Origin: Galbibacter orientalis DSM 19592
Lineage (GTDB): Bacteria > Bacteroidota > Bacteroidia > Flavobacteriales > Flavobacteriaceae
Reading direction: 5' to 3'
Length of the DNA: 64,000 nucleotides
Assembly: GCF_000260115.1 (NCBI RefSeq)
Contig: NZ_JH651380.1
Location: 62,001-126,000 of the forward strand
Under the pieces are notes generated by a model that saw only the letters and a program-made list of their open reading frames with translations, was not told the origin of the DNA and did not search any database. This document shows, in pieces, positions 43,189 through 53,212 of this stretch (positions within the stretch are counted from its first letter, which is position 1; each line of letters begins with the position of its first letter). The translations under genes and the position numbers were made by a program.

Positions 43189-44103
43189 ATGTTGAAAATA
43201 AGAAAGTTTGCCGCTATAGATATTGGATCGAATGCAATTAGATTATTAATAAATAACGTAATTGAGTATGATTTTAAAGATACTCAGTTTAAGAAAAGTT
43301 CTTTAGTGCGAGTGCCTGTAAGATTGGGACAGGACTCTTTTACAGTGGGAGAGATTTCAAAGCAAAACTGTGAAAGAATGATAGATGCTATGAAGTCCTT
43401 TAAATTACTAATGAAAGTTCATGGAGTAGAAAAATATATGGCTTGTGCTACATCGGCTATGAGAGAGGCTAACAATGGAAATGAGTTGGTAGAAACTATT
43501 AAGAAGAAGTCTGGCATTGAGATAGAAATTATAGATGGTAAAAAAGAGGCAGCTATTATTGCTTCTACAGATTTACATACTTTAATAGAAAAAGATAAGA
43601 CGTATTTATATATTGATGTAGGAGGGGGGAGTACCGAGTTTACCATTTTTAGTGATAGTAAGATTGTAGCCTCAAAGTCATATAAAATAGGAACTGTACG
43701 CTTGCTTAACGAAATGATTTCTGCAGAAACTTGGAAGGATATTGAGAAATGGATAAAAAATCATTCCAAAAAGTACAAGAGCATAGAAATAATTGGTTCT
43801 GGCGGAAATATCAATAAACTCTTTAAAATGTCAGGTAGAAAGCCTGGAGAGCCGTTATCTTATATTTATTTAAATGCACAGTACCAATTTCTTCAAGAAA
43901 TGAGTTATGAAGATAGGATTTCCGAATTAGGGCTAAATCCAGATCGTGCAGATGTAATTATTCCTGCATCCCGAATTTATTTAAATGCTTCAAAATGGAG
44001 CGGAGCTAAGAAAATTCATGTTCCTAAAATAGGCTTGTCTGATGGAATTATAAAACTGCTTTATAATACTGAAAAAGAAAAAAATATGCCTTTAATTCAG
44101 TAA
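43189..44103 (+). CDS. Exopolyphosphatase/pppGpp phosphohydrolase (Ppx/GppA)
   Basis: This 304-residue protein of the ASKHA fold has AAIDIGSNAIRLLI (phosphate 1), YLYIDVGGGSTEFTIF (phosphate 2) and KIGTVRL. It lacks the extra C-terminal domain of E. coli Ppx. It hydrolyses polyphosphate or pppGpp; the operon with ppk1 favours polyphosphate. Confidence 0.92.
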   Translation: MLKIRKFAAIDIGSNAIRLLINNVIEYDFKDTQFKKSSLVRVPVRLGQDSFTVGEISKQNCERMIDAMKSFKLLMKVHGVEKYMACATSAMREANNGNELVETIKKKSGIEIEIIDGKKEAAIIASTDLHTLIEKDKTYLYIDVGGGSTEFTIFSDSKIVASKSYKIGTVRLLNEMISAETWKDIEKWIKNHSKKYKSIEIIGSGGNINKLFKMSGRKPGEPLSYIYLNAQYQFLQEMSYEDRISELGLNPDRADVIIPASRIYLNASKWSGAKKIHVPKIGLSDGIIKLLYNTEKEKNMPLIQ

Positions 44104-44196
44104 AAAGTAAAAGATTATTTAAACTCTATTAGAGTCTGAATAAAGATGTAAGACCGCTTACGCTGTTAGAAAAAAAATTGTAATTATGATAAAGTC

Positions 44197-44778
44197 TTAA
44201 CCATGAATAGTCTCCTTTTTACCAAGGTCTTTCATTATTTCAGCTTCAAAATCTAAAAGGGCTTGCCATTTTTTGTTAGTTTCTGTTTCGCCTCCGTATT
44301 TTCTGGCAAATTGTAAAAACATAGTGTAATGGTTTGCTTCGCTTACCATCAAATTTCTATAGAAAGTACGTAGTTCTTCGTCTTCTAAATTTTCAGATAA
44401 AAGTCTAAAGCGTTCACAGCTTCTGGCTTCTATTAATGCGGCATATAGGAGTTTATGAACCAAAAAAGTAGTTCTGCTTCCTCCTTTTGGAAAAAATGTC
44501 ATTAAGCGGTTTACGTATTCATCTTTTCGATCGCGACCAAGAACCCAACCTCGTTCGATTATTTTATCGTGTACCATTTTAAAATGACTTATTTCTTCTT
44601 TTACCAAAGCTGTCATTTCTTGTACAATATCGGTATACTCTGGAAATAGAACTATAAATGAAATAGCTGTACTTGTAGCTTTTTGCTCACAAAAAGCATG
44701 GTCAGTAAGGATTTCCTCTAAATTTTTTTCAACGATATTAACCCATCTAGGATCTGTTGGGAGTTTCAAACCGAGCAT
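44197..44778 (-). CDS. miaE: tRNA-(ms2io6A)-hydroxylase
   Basis: This 193-residue di-iron, ferritin-like protein has the family's helices: FCEQKATSTAISFIVLFPEY, EEISHFKMVHDKIIERG, EARSCERFRLLSENLED and EANHYTMFLQFARKYGG, supplying Glu and His ligands. It hydroxylates isopentenylated A37 of tRNA. It stands alone, convergent with gppA. Confidence 0.9.
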   Translation of the reverse strand: MLGLKLPTDPRWVNIVEKNLEEILTDHAFCEQKATSTAISFIVLFPEYTDIVQEMTALVKEEISHFKMVHDKIIERGWVLGRDRKDEYVNRLMTFFPKGGSRTTFLVHKLLYAALIEARSCERFRLLSENLEDEELRTFYRNLMVSEANHYTMFLQFARKYGGETETNKKWQALLDFEAEIMKDLGKKETIHG

Positions 44779-44944
44779 AATCTAATTTCATTTAAATGAA
44801 TTGCAAATATACTAACTTTATAAGGTTGTAGAAAGTTTATCTCTTATAGAAGGTTTAATTACTGAAAGCCTATTTAGTTTTGTTTAAAGTAGATTGATTA
44901 GAGAATAGAGAAATTGAGTTGACAAATTTCTCGTTGTAGTGGGC

Positions 44945-46666
44945 TTAAACATCCAAATCAAACTCCATTCGTAAGCGGTCTATAAGCGGATTTTTCTCTC
45001 TAAGTTTTTCGTATTTTTCTTGTGGAGTAAAAGCATATTGTTTTGCTACTTCTTCATTAATGGTAATATAAAGCTCAATATGGTAATTGTTAAGATGCTC
45101 TTTTAGGTATTCCATTAACGGATATTGATCTCTTTCTACCTCTTTTTTTAACGTGTCATTAGCGAGTTCAATCCAAATCGTATTTTTTCCTTTTAATCTA
45201 GGCGTATCAGAACCTAATGCCGAACCTAATATTTTTTTTCCTTCGTTGTCAATTTTCTTCACATAATCATCCCAATGTTTTTGCATTGTTGGCTCATCAA
45301 AAGGATCTTCTGGAAGGTTTGCTTCGTCTACAACATGATTCTTTTTGGCTAGTTCATGTGCTTTCTTTTTCTTAATACTTGAAAGTGAAAGTCCAGAAAC
45401 GCTACTTTTATTTTTTAAATTGATGTTTACCTTTGGGGCTTCTGGTTTTTTTTCTTCAGCATCTTTTACCGCTTTTTTTTCTACTGAAGTTTCTGCTGGT
45501 TTATTTTCAGTTGTAGATACCTTCTGCGGAACTTTATTAGTTGTTTCTTTTGATGTAACTCGATAAAATGATGGTGGAATTATGTAATTGCTACCTTTTT
45601 TTTTTTCTCCATCGTGAGTGATGGAGGCAAGTTTCATAAGACTAAGTTCAACAAGTAATCGCTGATTCCTACTACTTCGGTAATTAAGGTCGCATGTATT
45701 GGCAATTTCAATCCCTTTCAATAAAAATTCTCGGGGAGCTTTTTTACTTTGTTCGAGATATTTTTGTTTTGCTTCGTCTCCAACTTCTAATAGTGGGATA
45801 GTAGCTTCATTTTGGCAGACTAAAAGGTCTCTAAAATGGGATGCTAAGCCAGCAATAAAATGATGACCATCAAAACCTAGCGATAATATTTTATTAAAAT
45901 CGACTAGCAGCTTTGGGATATCACCGTCCAGAATTAAATCAGTAGCTTCAAAATAAGTCTGATAGTCTAATACATTTAGATTTTCTGTAACTGCTTGGCG
46001 ACTCAAATTTTTTCCAGCAAAACTTACCACTCTATCAAATATGGAAAGCGCATCTCGCATGGCACCATCTGCCTTTTGAGCAATAATGTGTAGTGCATCG
46101 TCTTCGGCTTCAATCCCTTGATTTTCTGCAATATAATGTAAATATTCTTTAGCGTCTTTAACGGTAATTCGCTTAAAATCAAATATTTGACAACGCGATA
46201 ATATAGTCGGGATAATTTTATGCTTTTCTGTGGTAGCTAAAATAAAAATAGCATGTTTTGGTGGCTCTTCCAATGTTTTAAGAAACGCATTAAAAGCTGC
46301 CTGAGAAAGCATATGCACCTCATCAATTATATATACTTTGTATTTACCAACTTGAGGTGGAATCCTAACTTGATCGATAAGGCTCCTAATATCATCTACG
46401 GAATTGTTAGAAGCGGCATCGAGCTCAAAAACATTGAAGGCAAAATCTTCATCTTCGGCATGTGTGCCGTCATCATTAATTTTTTTTGCCAAAATACGGG
46501 CACAAGTCGTCTTTCCAACTCCACGAGGACCACAAAATAAAAGAGCTTGCGCTAAATGATTATTATCAATAGCGTTTAATAAAGTATTGGTAATAGCCTG
46601 TTGGCCTACCACATCTTTAAAAGTTTTGGGTCTATATTTGCGAGCAGATACTACAAAGTGTTCCAT
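44945..46666 (-). CDS. dnaX: DNA polymerase III subunit gamma/tau
   Basis: This 573-residue clamp-loader ATPase has KDVVGQQAITNTL, Walker A CGPRGVGKTTCARILA, YIIDEVHMLSQAAFNAFLKTLEEPP and the SRC motif. The zinc-binding Cys cluster that normally follows Walker A is missing: the stretch KKINDDGTHAEDEDFAFNVFELDAASNN has none. The middle region (about 370-440) is Lys/Glu-rich linker, and the C-terminal domain is tau-like. Confidence 0.95.
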   Translation of the reverse strand: MEHFVVSARKYRPKTFKDVVGQQAITNTLLNAIDNNHLAQALLFCGPRGVGKTTCARILAKKINDDGTHAEDEDFAFNVFELDAASNNSVDDIRSLIDQVRIPPQVGKYKVYIIDEVHMLSQAAFNAFLKTLEEPPKHAIFILATTEKHKIIPTILSRCQIFDFKRITVKDAKEYLHYIAENQGIEAEDDALHIIAQKADGAMRDALSIFDRVVSFAGKNLSRQAVTENLNVLDYQTYFEATDLILDGDIPKLLVDFNKILSLGFDGHHFIAGLASHFRDLLVCQNEATIPLLEVGDEAKQKYLEQSKKAPREFLLKGIEIANTCDLNYRSSRNQRLLVELSLMKLASITHDGEKKKGSNYIIPPSFYRVTSKETTNKVPQKVSTTENKPAETSVEKKAVKDAEEKKPEAPKVNINLKNKSSVSGLSLSSIKKKKAHELAKKNHVVDEANLPEDPFDEPTMQKHWDDYVKKIDNEGKKILGSALGSDTPRLKGKNTIWIELANDTLKKEVERDQYPLMEYLKEHLNNYHIELYITINEEVAKQYAFTPQEKYEKLREKNPLIDRLRMEFDLDV

Positions 46667-46739
46667 TGTAACAAAGATAAAAATTGAAACTTTATAATCT
46701 CATTTTTACTATGGATTTTGTATTTAATTATTAACAATT

Positions 46740-46920
46740 GACTTGGGGTTGAAGGAGACGGAAGTCGGAAGTCGGAAGACCGAAGTTGAAAAATTCAATA
46801 TAAAAGACAGAGATATTAACCAATAACAATTAACAAATAACTATTAACGAATAACGAATAACAATTTTTTGCCTAAAGCCTAAAGCCTACTGCTTTTAAC
46901 TTCCATCTCTAAAAACATTA
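46740..46920. repeat. Degenerate simple-repeat tract
   Basis: The tract has three variants of GGAAGTC, then runs of ATTAACAATAAC-type units (caataacaattaacaaataactattaac), then a doubled CCTAAAG. It carries no gene. The replication-slippage appearance is common between flavobacterial genes. Confidence 0.6.
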
Positions 46921-46975
46921 CAATTAATTATTATGATGGATATAGGAGATAAATTGGTTTAAAACCGTAATTTTG

Positions 46976-47280
46976 CGCGGCAGGTCACCTTATCGCTTTG
47001 TTTTATAAATGAAGAGGAAAGTCCGGACACCGCAGCGCAGCATAGCGGCTAACAGCCGTCGGTCGAGAGATTAGGACAAGTGCAAAAGAAAGGATGTACA
47101 GGTAATGCTGTAGTGAAATCAGGTAAACTCTATGCGGTGCAACGTCATGTAAACCAATGTTTGAGGGTTGCGCGCCCGATGTTGGAGGGTAGGCGGCTAG
47201 AATGTTGCAGTAATGTAACATCCAGATAAATGATAAGGATCTATTTATAGATACAGAATCCGGCTTATGACCTGCTTTTT
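46976..47280 (+). ncRNA. rnpB: RNase P RNA
   Basis: The catalytic RNA of RNase P, type A. The 5' CGGCAGGTCA and 3' TGACCTGC close helix P1. The universally conserved GAGGAAAGTCCGGAC (near 47011-47025) and ACAGAATCCGGCTTAT (near 47252-47267) form P4. A helix made of GCCGTC/GGCGGC-like arms lies between. The 3' T-run overlaps the stop region of the convergent rsmD gene. Exact ends are approximate. Confidence 0.93.
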
Positions 47281-47819
47281 TATTCGAATTCAAAAAAACT
47301 AAAAACACTTCCTCCGTACTTTCGTTCGTCGGTATATCCATCTAAATCGCTAAGATCTGTGTGTTTAGAGTGTTCAATAATTAAGAGTCCGTCTTCGTTT
47401 AGTAAATTATTTTTGTTTACTAATAGAGCAATTTCACCAAATTGTTCTGTTGTAAAATCGTAAGGAGGGTCTGCAAAAATAATATCTGCAGTCATTGCTG
47501 TTTTTTCTAGAAAGCTAAAGACATCGCTTTTTACAGTTTGAATTGGAAACTCTAATTCGTCTTTTATTTTACCTATATATTGAACGCAACCAGCATGTGC
47601 ATCTACAGAAGTTATCAATTGCGCACCTCTACTGGCAAATTCAAAACTAATATTTCCAGTACCAGAAAATAAATCTAATACAGAAACTTCATCAAAGTAA
47701 AACTGATTATTGAGGATATTAAAAAGACCTTCTTTTGCAAAATCGGTTGTTGGGCGTACCGGTAATTTTTGCGGTGCCATTAATCTTTTTCCTTTGTATT
47801 TACCAGATATTATTCGCAT
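47280..47819 (-). CDS. rsmD: 16S rRNA (guanine966-N2)-methyltransferase
   Basis: This 179-residue protein opens with RIISGKYKGKRLMAP and has RPTTDFAKEGLFNIL, VLDLFSGTGNISFEFASRGA and the catalytic FADPPYDF. It methylates G966 of 16S rRNA during ribosome assembly. It overlaps the last base of the DUF3822 gene and converges on rnpB. Confidence 0.94.
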   Translation of the reverse strand: MRIISGKYKGKRLMAPQKLPVRPTTDFAKEGLFNILNNQFYFDEVSVLDLFSGTGNISFEFASRGAQLITSVDAHAGCVQYIGKIKDELEFPIQTVKSDVFSFLEKTAMTADIIFADPPYDFTTEQFGEIALLVNKNNLLNEDGLLIIEHSKHTDLSDLDGYTDERKYGGSVFSFFEFE

Positions 47820-48652
47820 TAAAGACTATTTAGTAAGATAAATGTATTTGAGTTTTTGATGGTTGGTTCTGTGGTTTCTTTTATTTTTTTAGGGTAAAAA
47901 CAATTGCTAATTTCCACATGCCTTATGTATTGATATGCTATTTTATGCAACTCACTATCTTCAGAAATATCTCCTAATAAATAGGTGGGAGTTTCTTCAG
48001 GATTTAAATTTAATTGTTCAATAACAAAGAGAAGATGATATATAAAATCTTCTTTTTGTTGGTATTGATAGGTGTTATATAAAACTAATTTTTTCTGATC
48101 TAAAACAGTAATTTCAAAATGATTTTTAGAAATATATGCATACAGCGTTTGCTCATCACTTTTTTTAGCTGTATTAATAAGGGTTTCTATTAATATAGTG
48201 GAGAAATGTTTGTATTCAAAATCTCCAAATTTATCAAATATATAGTTGTTTACATTGGCAAACGGCACATAAACATTGTATAAATCATGCTCTTTGAGTT
48301 CATCAAAACTAATAAAATCGTTCTCTAGTATTTTTATATTATATTTTAAATAATTGGAAAGATTACTTTCGTTGAATAGGGATTTGGGAACAAATGTAGA
48401 GAGGTCATTTTCATGAATTACTGAAACTTTATGAAAGGCAAGTTCCTTAATATTCTCTTTAGAAAACCAATTTTCAAGGTGTTGGATAAGATTTTCTGGA
48501 GTAGCTTTTTTTTCAAAGCTAATAATGTCTAATAAATCTATTTGATTATTAGCACCGTCTAGAATACAAAAAGAAAGTCCACTCAAGCTAACTTGAATGG
48601 ACAGTTCTTTAAATGGATTACTAAGTATATTAGTTGTCTTGTTTTGTGTCAT
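47819..48652 (-). CDS. DUF3822 family protein
   Basis: The start at 48652 (MTQNKTTNILSNP) is preferred. The 277-residue protein begins with a QVSLSGLSFCILD strand pair and has an actin/hexokinase-like arrangement, with YAYISKNHFEITVLDQKKLVLYNTYQYQ, recalling the PilM-like DUF3822 family. Function unknown; the gene neighbours rsmD in many Bacteroidota. It overlaps the upstream gene by 23 bases. Confidence 0.85.
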   Translation of the reverse strand: MTQNKTTNILSNPFKELSIQVSLSGLSFCILDGANNQIDLLDIISFEKKATPENLIQHLENWFSKENIKELAFHKVSVIHENDLSTFVPKSLFNESNLSNYLKYNIKILENDFISFDELKEHDLYNVYVPFANVNNYIFDKFGDFEYKHFSTILIETLINTAKKSDEQTLYAYISKNHFEITVLDQKKLVLYNTYQYQQKEDFIYHLLFVIEQLNLNPEETPTYLLGDISEDSELHKIAYQYIRHVEISNCFYPKKIKETTEPTIKNSNTFILLNSL

Positions 48653-49280
48653 AATATGGAGGCCAGTTTGCACTTGTGCTTACTTCACTAAGGCTACCCA
48701 CTTTTATTTCTGGACCATTTACTTCTTCAACAGAAATAGCAGCTTTCTCTTTAGCAACAAGGTCTTTAGGTTGATCATATAGTAAAACTGATTTATCAAC
48801 TTTTACTTCAAATACTGGAGCAACAAAACCATTTGTGTTAATAGTTTTAGCAGCCATAGTATATTTTTCATTATTTTGAGCGTAAGGAACAGAAGCTAAG
48901 TTTTTGTATGAATCTGTACCGCCAAATAAAGAATCTTTTACAGGTACAAACCCTAAAGTATCAATAACTTTAACTTCTCTTTCCATATCAATACGGTATA
49001 CCTTGTCGTATTCCATATAAGAAGAGTCTCTTTGTTGAGTAAGTGTAAACTGAGCTGTATCGATGAATTTGATAAGGCTAGGGAAATCTTTTGCAAACTT
49101 TCCAGTTACAGTTCTGTATGCTTCTTGCGCATCTCTAATATCTTTCAGTTTTCCAATAACGGCTGAGTATCTTTCTTTTTTTACTTTATCAAATCTGATA
49201 GGTTCCATTACAGAAACGTAGATTTGATACACGAAAAAAATACTTAAAAGCCAAAGAGCAATTTGTATTACTGTCTTCAT
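48630..49280 (-). CDS. Conserved membrane-anchored hypothetical protein
   Basis: This 216-residue protein has an N-terminal membrane segment (IQIALWLLSIFFVYQIYVSV), then a soluble domain with DIRDAQEAYRTVTGKFAKDFPSLIKFID, which looks like the N-terminal region of type II/IV pseudopilins. Together with the PilM-like DUF3822 gene directly downstream, this hints at a pilus-assembly-like pair, but the resemblance is only structural. The two genes overlap by 23 bases. Confidence 0.7.
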   Translation of the reverse strand: MKTVIQIALWLLSIFFVYQIYVSVMEPIRFDKVKKERYSAVIGKLKDIRDAQEAYRTVTGKFAKDFPSLIKFIDTAQFTLTQQRDSSYMEYDKVYRIDMEREVKVIDTLGFVPVKDSLFGGTDSYKNLASVPYAQNNEKYTMAAKTINTNGFVAPVFEVKVDKSVLLYDQPKDLVAKEKAAISVEEVNGPEIKVGSLSEVSTSANWPPYYDTKQDN

Positions 49281-49387
49281 TTTTATTTTTTGTATTAAAG
49301 AGGTTTACGCAAATCTACAATTTTTTTTCATTCATGAAAGGGATACCCAAAAAAAACATCACTAATTTTGGGTCTGAATTAGATTTT

Positions 49388-50815
49388 ATGGACGCTGCAT
49401 CATTTTATAAATTATTAAAAGAACATTTTCCTCATCAACCTACATTGAAGCAAGACGTTGTGCTTCAACAACTTTCGGATTTTATTTATTCAGAAGATAA
49501 AAATGAATTGTTTCTTTTGAAGGGTTATGCAGGAACTGGAAAAACAACAATTATTGGTGCTTTAGTTACCAATTTATGGAAAACTTTAAAGAAATCTGTT
49601 CTTTTGGCACCTACTGGTCGTGCTGCAAAGGTAATTACTAATTATTCTGGAACCACGGCTCATACCATTCATAAGCATATATATTTTCCAAAAAAGCAAT
49701 CTGGCGGAGGCGTGCAATTTGTTTTGTCGCCAAATAAGCATACTAATACATTATTTATTGTGGATGAGGCATCTATGATTCCTGATGCTCCTTCCGATTC
49801 TAAATTATTTGAAAACGGCTCATTATTAGACGATCTTATTCAATATGTGTATTCTGGACATAAGTGTAAATTAATTTTTATTGGAGATACTGCGCAATTA
49901 CCGCCTGTAAACCTTTCTTTGAGTCCTGCGTTAAACGAGAACACCTTATCCCTGAACTATAATAAGGAAGTTAAAAAAATGGAATTAGATGAAGTTGTTC
50001 GTCAGCAATTAAATTCTGGAATTTTATTAAATGCTACCAATTTACGAGAGCAGCTTCAAGATGATTATGCAGAGGATTTTAAGTTTAAAGTTACAAATTT
50101 CACCGATATTATTCGCTTAGTAGATGGCTATGAAATACAAGATGCTATAAACGATTCTTATAGTGAAAATGGAAAAGAAGAAACTGCAATTATAGTACGT
50201 TCCAATAAAAGAGCTAATTTATACAATCAACAAATTAGAAATAGGATTCTTTTTTTGGAGAATGAACTTGCTACAGGAGATTTTTTAATGGTAGTAAAAA
50301 ATAATTATTTCTGGTTAAAAACTTCTTCTGACGCTGGATTCATCGCAAATGGAGATATTATAGAAGTGTTAGAGATTTTTTCAATTAAAGAATTATATGG
50401 GTTTAAATTTGCTGAAGTAAAGGTGCAAATGGTTGATTATCCAAAGATGAAACCTTTTGAGACAGTACTTTTATTGGATACTTTGGATGTAAATTCCCCT
50501 TCGCTTTCTTATGAAGATTCAAATAGACTTTATCAAGAAGTGATGAAAGATTATGAAGAAGAAACCTCTAAGTATAAAAAGTTCTTAAAAGTAAAAAACA
50601 ACAAATATTTTAATGCACTTCAGGTAAAATTCTCTTATGCCATTACTTGTCATAAAAGTCAAGGTGGGCAATGGAACACAGTTTTTGTAGAGCAGCCCTA
50701 TTTGCCAAATGGCATAGATAAAGAATACTTGCGTTGGTTGTATACAGCAGTAACAAGAGCAAAAAATAAGTTGTATTTAATTGGTTTTAAAGACGATTTC
50801 TTTGTGGATAATTAG
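49388..50815 (+). CDS. RecD-like (UvrD-superfamily) ATP-dependent helicase
   Basis: This 475-residue helicase starts at MDAASFYKLLKEHF (49388); the ATG at 49334 adds 18 residues of low-complexity sequence. Motifs are Walker A LKGYAGTGKTT, VDEASMI, GDTAQLPPV, and C-terminal CHKSQGGQWNTVFV and YTAVTRAKNKLYLIG. Single-subunit RecD2-like helicases of this kind act in repair. It faces away from the minus-strand hypothetical gene. Confidence 0.88.
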   Translation: MDAASFYKLLKEHFPHQPTLKQDVVLQQLSDFIYSEDKNELFLLKGYAGTGKTTIIGALVTNLWKTLKKSVLLAPTGRAAKVITNYSGTTAHTIHKHIYFPKKQSGGGVQFVLSPNKHTNTLFIVDEASMIPDAPSDSKLFENGSLLDDLIQYVYSGHKCKLIFIGDTAQLPPVNLSLSPALNENTLSLNYNKEVKKMELDEVVRQQLNSGILLNATNLREQLQDDYAEDFKFKVTNFTDIIRLVDGYEIQDAINDSYSENGKEETAIIVRSNKRANLYNQQIRNRILFLENELATGDFLMVVKNNYFWLKTSSDAGFIANGDIIEVLEIFSIKELYGFKFAEVKVQMVDYPKMKPFETVLLLDTLDVNSPSLSYEDSNRLYQEVMKDYEEETSKYKKFLKVKNNKYFNALQVKFSYAITCHKSQGGQWNTVFVEQPYLPNGIDKEYLRWLYTAVTRAKNKLYLIGFKDDFFVDN

Positions 50816-51108
50816 TAATAAAATATTGTTGTCCGATAAAGGTTAACGACTTTTATTGGACTCTACTTATATCAAGAGTCAATAGAGGTTTTTAAAATAG
50901 CTCCCTTGCTATTAATAAAAATGAATGAAAAAGAAAATTTTAACAATGTAACTTCTTTAAACTACTCATTTTATAATAGTTAAGATTTAGTCTTTGTTCT
51001 TTTTTCTTACAGTGAAGCGGTCTTATATTTTTAATCGGACATTAATGGTAGTAAATATAGAATCTATTTATTCGATTGAAATTCTTATTTTTAAGAAAAA
51101 TATAAATA
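50816..51108. other. 290-base intergenic stretch
   Basis: An inverted repeat GTCCGATAAA (50831-50840) / TTTATTGGAC (50852-50861) lies 15 bases after the helicase stop but has no T-run. A/T-rich DNA follows, with nothing else recognised. Confidence 0.4.
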
Positions 51109-51675
51109 ATGACATCAGAAACAATAATAAGTATCTTTTTAGGAATAGGTTTGGCTGCTTCTGCTGGATTTAGAGTTTTCCTTCCGTTATTTGTTTTAAG
51201 TCTATCCGCATATTTTAATGTGCTAAATTTAGCCGATAATTGGGAGTGGATAGGCTCAATAGCTGCATTGATAACGCTTGGAGTTGCAATGTTATTAGAA
51301 GTTTTTGCATATTACATTCCATTTATAGATAATTTATTAGATACAATAGCAGTGCCGCTGGCAGCTATTGCTGGAACTACCGTGATGGTGTCTACAGTAG
51401 CAGATTTGTCTCCAATTGTAACTTGGTCTATGGCAATTATAGCTGGCGGAGGAACGGCTACTTTGTTTAAAAGTGCAAGCGCAGGGACGAGATTAACGTC
51501 TTCGGCTACAACGGCTGGATTGGGTAATCCAATTGTCTCAACGGTAGAAACAGGAGGTTCGTTTATGTTAGCAATAATTTCTATATTTATCCCCATATTG
51601 GCTATTGTATTAGTAATCATAATATTATTATTAATATATTGGTTTTATAAAAAACTGAGGGTGCGTAGCAACTAA
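51109..51675 (+). CDS. DUF4126 membrane protein
   Basis: This 188-residue protein has about five membrane segments, beginning IISIFLGIGLAASAGFRVFLPLFVLSLSA, the family signature. Function unknown. The middle AATTAGLGNPIVSTVE motif is conserved in DUF4126. It is 51 bases upstream of kdsB on the same strand. Confidence 0.88.
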   Translation: MTSETIISIFLGIGLAASAGFRVFLPLFVLSLSAYFNVLNLADNWEWIGSIAALITLGVAMLLEVFAYYIPFIDNLLDTIAVPLAAIAGTTVMVSTVADLSPIVTWSMAIIAGGGTATLFKSASAGTRLTSSATTAGLGNPIVSTVETGGSFMLAIISIFIPILAIVLVIIILLLIYWFYKKLRVRSN

Positions 51676-51726
51676 ATTCTCAATTTTATCTCTTATTTTT
51701 GTTTATTCAGAAAGGTTTAAGAACTT

Positions 51727-52455
51727 ATGAAGATTATTTCAATGATACCGGCCAGATATGCCGCATCTCGTTTTCCAGGAAAATTAATGCAAGACCTCGG
51801 GGGGGAGACCGTAATTCTTCGTACCTACAAGGCCGCTGTAAAGACAGGTCTTTTTGACGATGTTTTTGTAGTTACCGATAGTGAAATTATTTATAAAGAA
51901 ATTGAAGATAATGGCGGTAAGGCTATTATGAGTAAGAAAGAGCATGACTGTGGAAGTGATCGTATTGCGGAAGCTGTTGAGCAAATGGATGTAGATATTG
52001 TTGTAAATGTACAAGGAGATGAGCCTTTTACAGATAAAGAAAGCTTGGAAAGGGTAATAGAAGTTTTTAAAGGAGATAAAGATAAAGAGATTGATTTGGC
52101 TTCTTTGATGACAAAAATTACAGATTGGGACGAGATAAATAATCCAAATACGGTAAAAGTAATTACCGATAGCAGAGATTTTGCACTTTATTTTTCGCGT
52201 TCTCCAATTCCATATCCAAGAGATAAATCTATAAACGTAAGTTATTTTAAACACAAAGGCGTATATGCTTTTAGAAAGCAGGCTATTGTTGATTTTCAAA
52301 AATTACCGATGCTTTCTTTAGAGGCTACCGAAAAAATTGAAGCGATTCGTTATTTAGAATATGGCAAGAAAATTAAAATGGTAGAAACAGATTCTGAAGG
52401 AATTGAAATTGATACTCCTGAAGATTTGGAACGTGCAAAGAAAGTATGGAAGTAA
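51727..52455 (+). CDS. kdsB: 3-deoxy-manno-octulosonate cytidylyltransferase
   Basis: This 242-residue enzyme makes CMP-Kdo for lipopolysaccharide. It has [20 protein letters not shown] (nucleotide loop), [10 protein letters not shown], and [12 protein letters not shown]. It overlaps the next gene by 10 bases. With kdnB two genes on, its substrate may be 8-amino-Kdo rather than Kdo. Confidence 0.96.
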   Translation: MKIISMIPARYAASRFPGKLMQDLGGETVILRTYKAAVKTGLFDDVFVVTDSEIIYKEIEDNGGKAIMSKKEHDCGSDRIAEAVEQMDVDIVVNVQGDEPFTDKESLERVIEVFKGDKDKEIDLASLMTKITDWDEINNPNTVKVITDSRDFALYFSRSPIPYPRDKSINVSYFKHKGVYAFRKQAIVDFQKLPMLSLEATEKIEAIRYLEYGKKIKMVETDSEGIEIDTPEDLERAKKVWK

Positions 52456-53153
52456 ACTATAGTAACATAAAAGTTATAGGTTTTGATGCTGATGATACTC
52501 TTTGGGTAAACGAAACGTACTTTAGAGAGGTGGAGCATGAGTTTGCAAAACTTCTTTCAGCATACGAAACAGAAAATAAAATAGATCAAGAACTTTTCAA
52601 GATGGAGATGAAGAATCTTGAAATATATGGTTATGGAATCAAAGGATTTGTACTTTCTATGGTAGAAAGTGCAATAGATTTGTCAAATGGTAAGATTGAC
52701 AATGCAACCATTTCCAAAATTTTGAATCTAGGTAAAGAGATGGTCTTAAAACCAGTAGAAGTTATAGATGGTGTTGAGGAGGTTTTAAAATCTTTAGTTG
52801 ATAATTATAGGCTTATTTTATTAACAAAAGGAGATTTATTAGATCAAGAAAGAAAGTTAGAGAAATCGGGACTTTCAAAATATTTTCATCATATTGAAGT
52901 TTTAAGTGATAAAAAAGATGAAAATTATAAAAATCTATTAGATCATTTAGAAATAGATGTGAAGAATTTTTTAATGATAGGAAATTCTTTAAAATCGGAT
53001 GTATTGCCGTTAATTAATATAGGAGCTCAGGCAATCCACATTCCTTTTCATACCACATGGGCGCATGAAATGGTGAAAGAGGAAGATGCAAATGGATCCT
53101 ATAAAACGGTAGCAACTATAAAAGAGATATTACAATTAATAAAAACTCCATAG
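52446..53153 (+). CDS. HAD-superfamily hydrolase
   Basis: This 235-residue protein has motif [11 protein letters not shown] (nucleophile Asp and Asp+2), motif II LLTKGD, and motif IV-like [13 protein letters not shown]. It resembles YjjG-like nucleotidases in layout. The position between kdsB and kdnB suggests a sugar phosphate substrate, but sequence does not show it. Confidence 0.88.
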   Translation: MEVNYSNIKVIGFDADDTLWVNETYFREVEHEFAKLLSAYETENKIDQELFKMEMKNLEIYGYGIKGFVLSMVESAIDLSNGKIDNATISKILNLGKEMVLKPVEVIDGVEEVLKSLVDNYRLILLTKGDLLDQERKLEKSGLSKYFHHIEVLSDKKDENYKNLLDHLEIDVKNFLMIGNSLKSDVLPLINIGAQAIHIPFHTTWAHEMVKEEDANGSYKTVATIKEILQLIKTP

Positions 53154-53212
53154 TGGGTTTAAGATAAATAGAGATTAGAACTAGAACAACGGATATAATT
53201 CAAAAAGCATAC

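Noticed and set aside
47003-47341. 112-codon ORF on the minus strand across rnpB
   Set aside because: Overlaps the RNase P RNA, whose conserved core explains the sequence.
51312-51620. 102-codon ORF antisense to the DUF4126 gene
   Set aside because: Shadow of the membrane-protein codons; valine/isoleucine-rich product with no domain.
51784-52299. 171-codon ORF antisense to kdsB
   Set aside because: Composition (Ile/Phe/Tyr-rich) is that of the reverse complement of the real gene.
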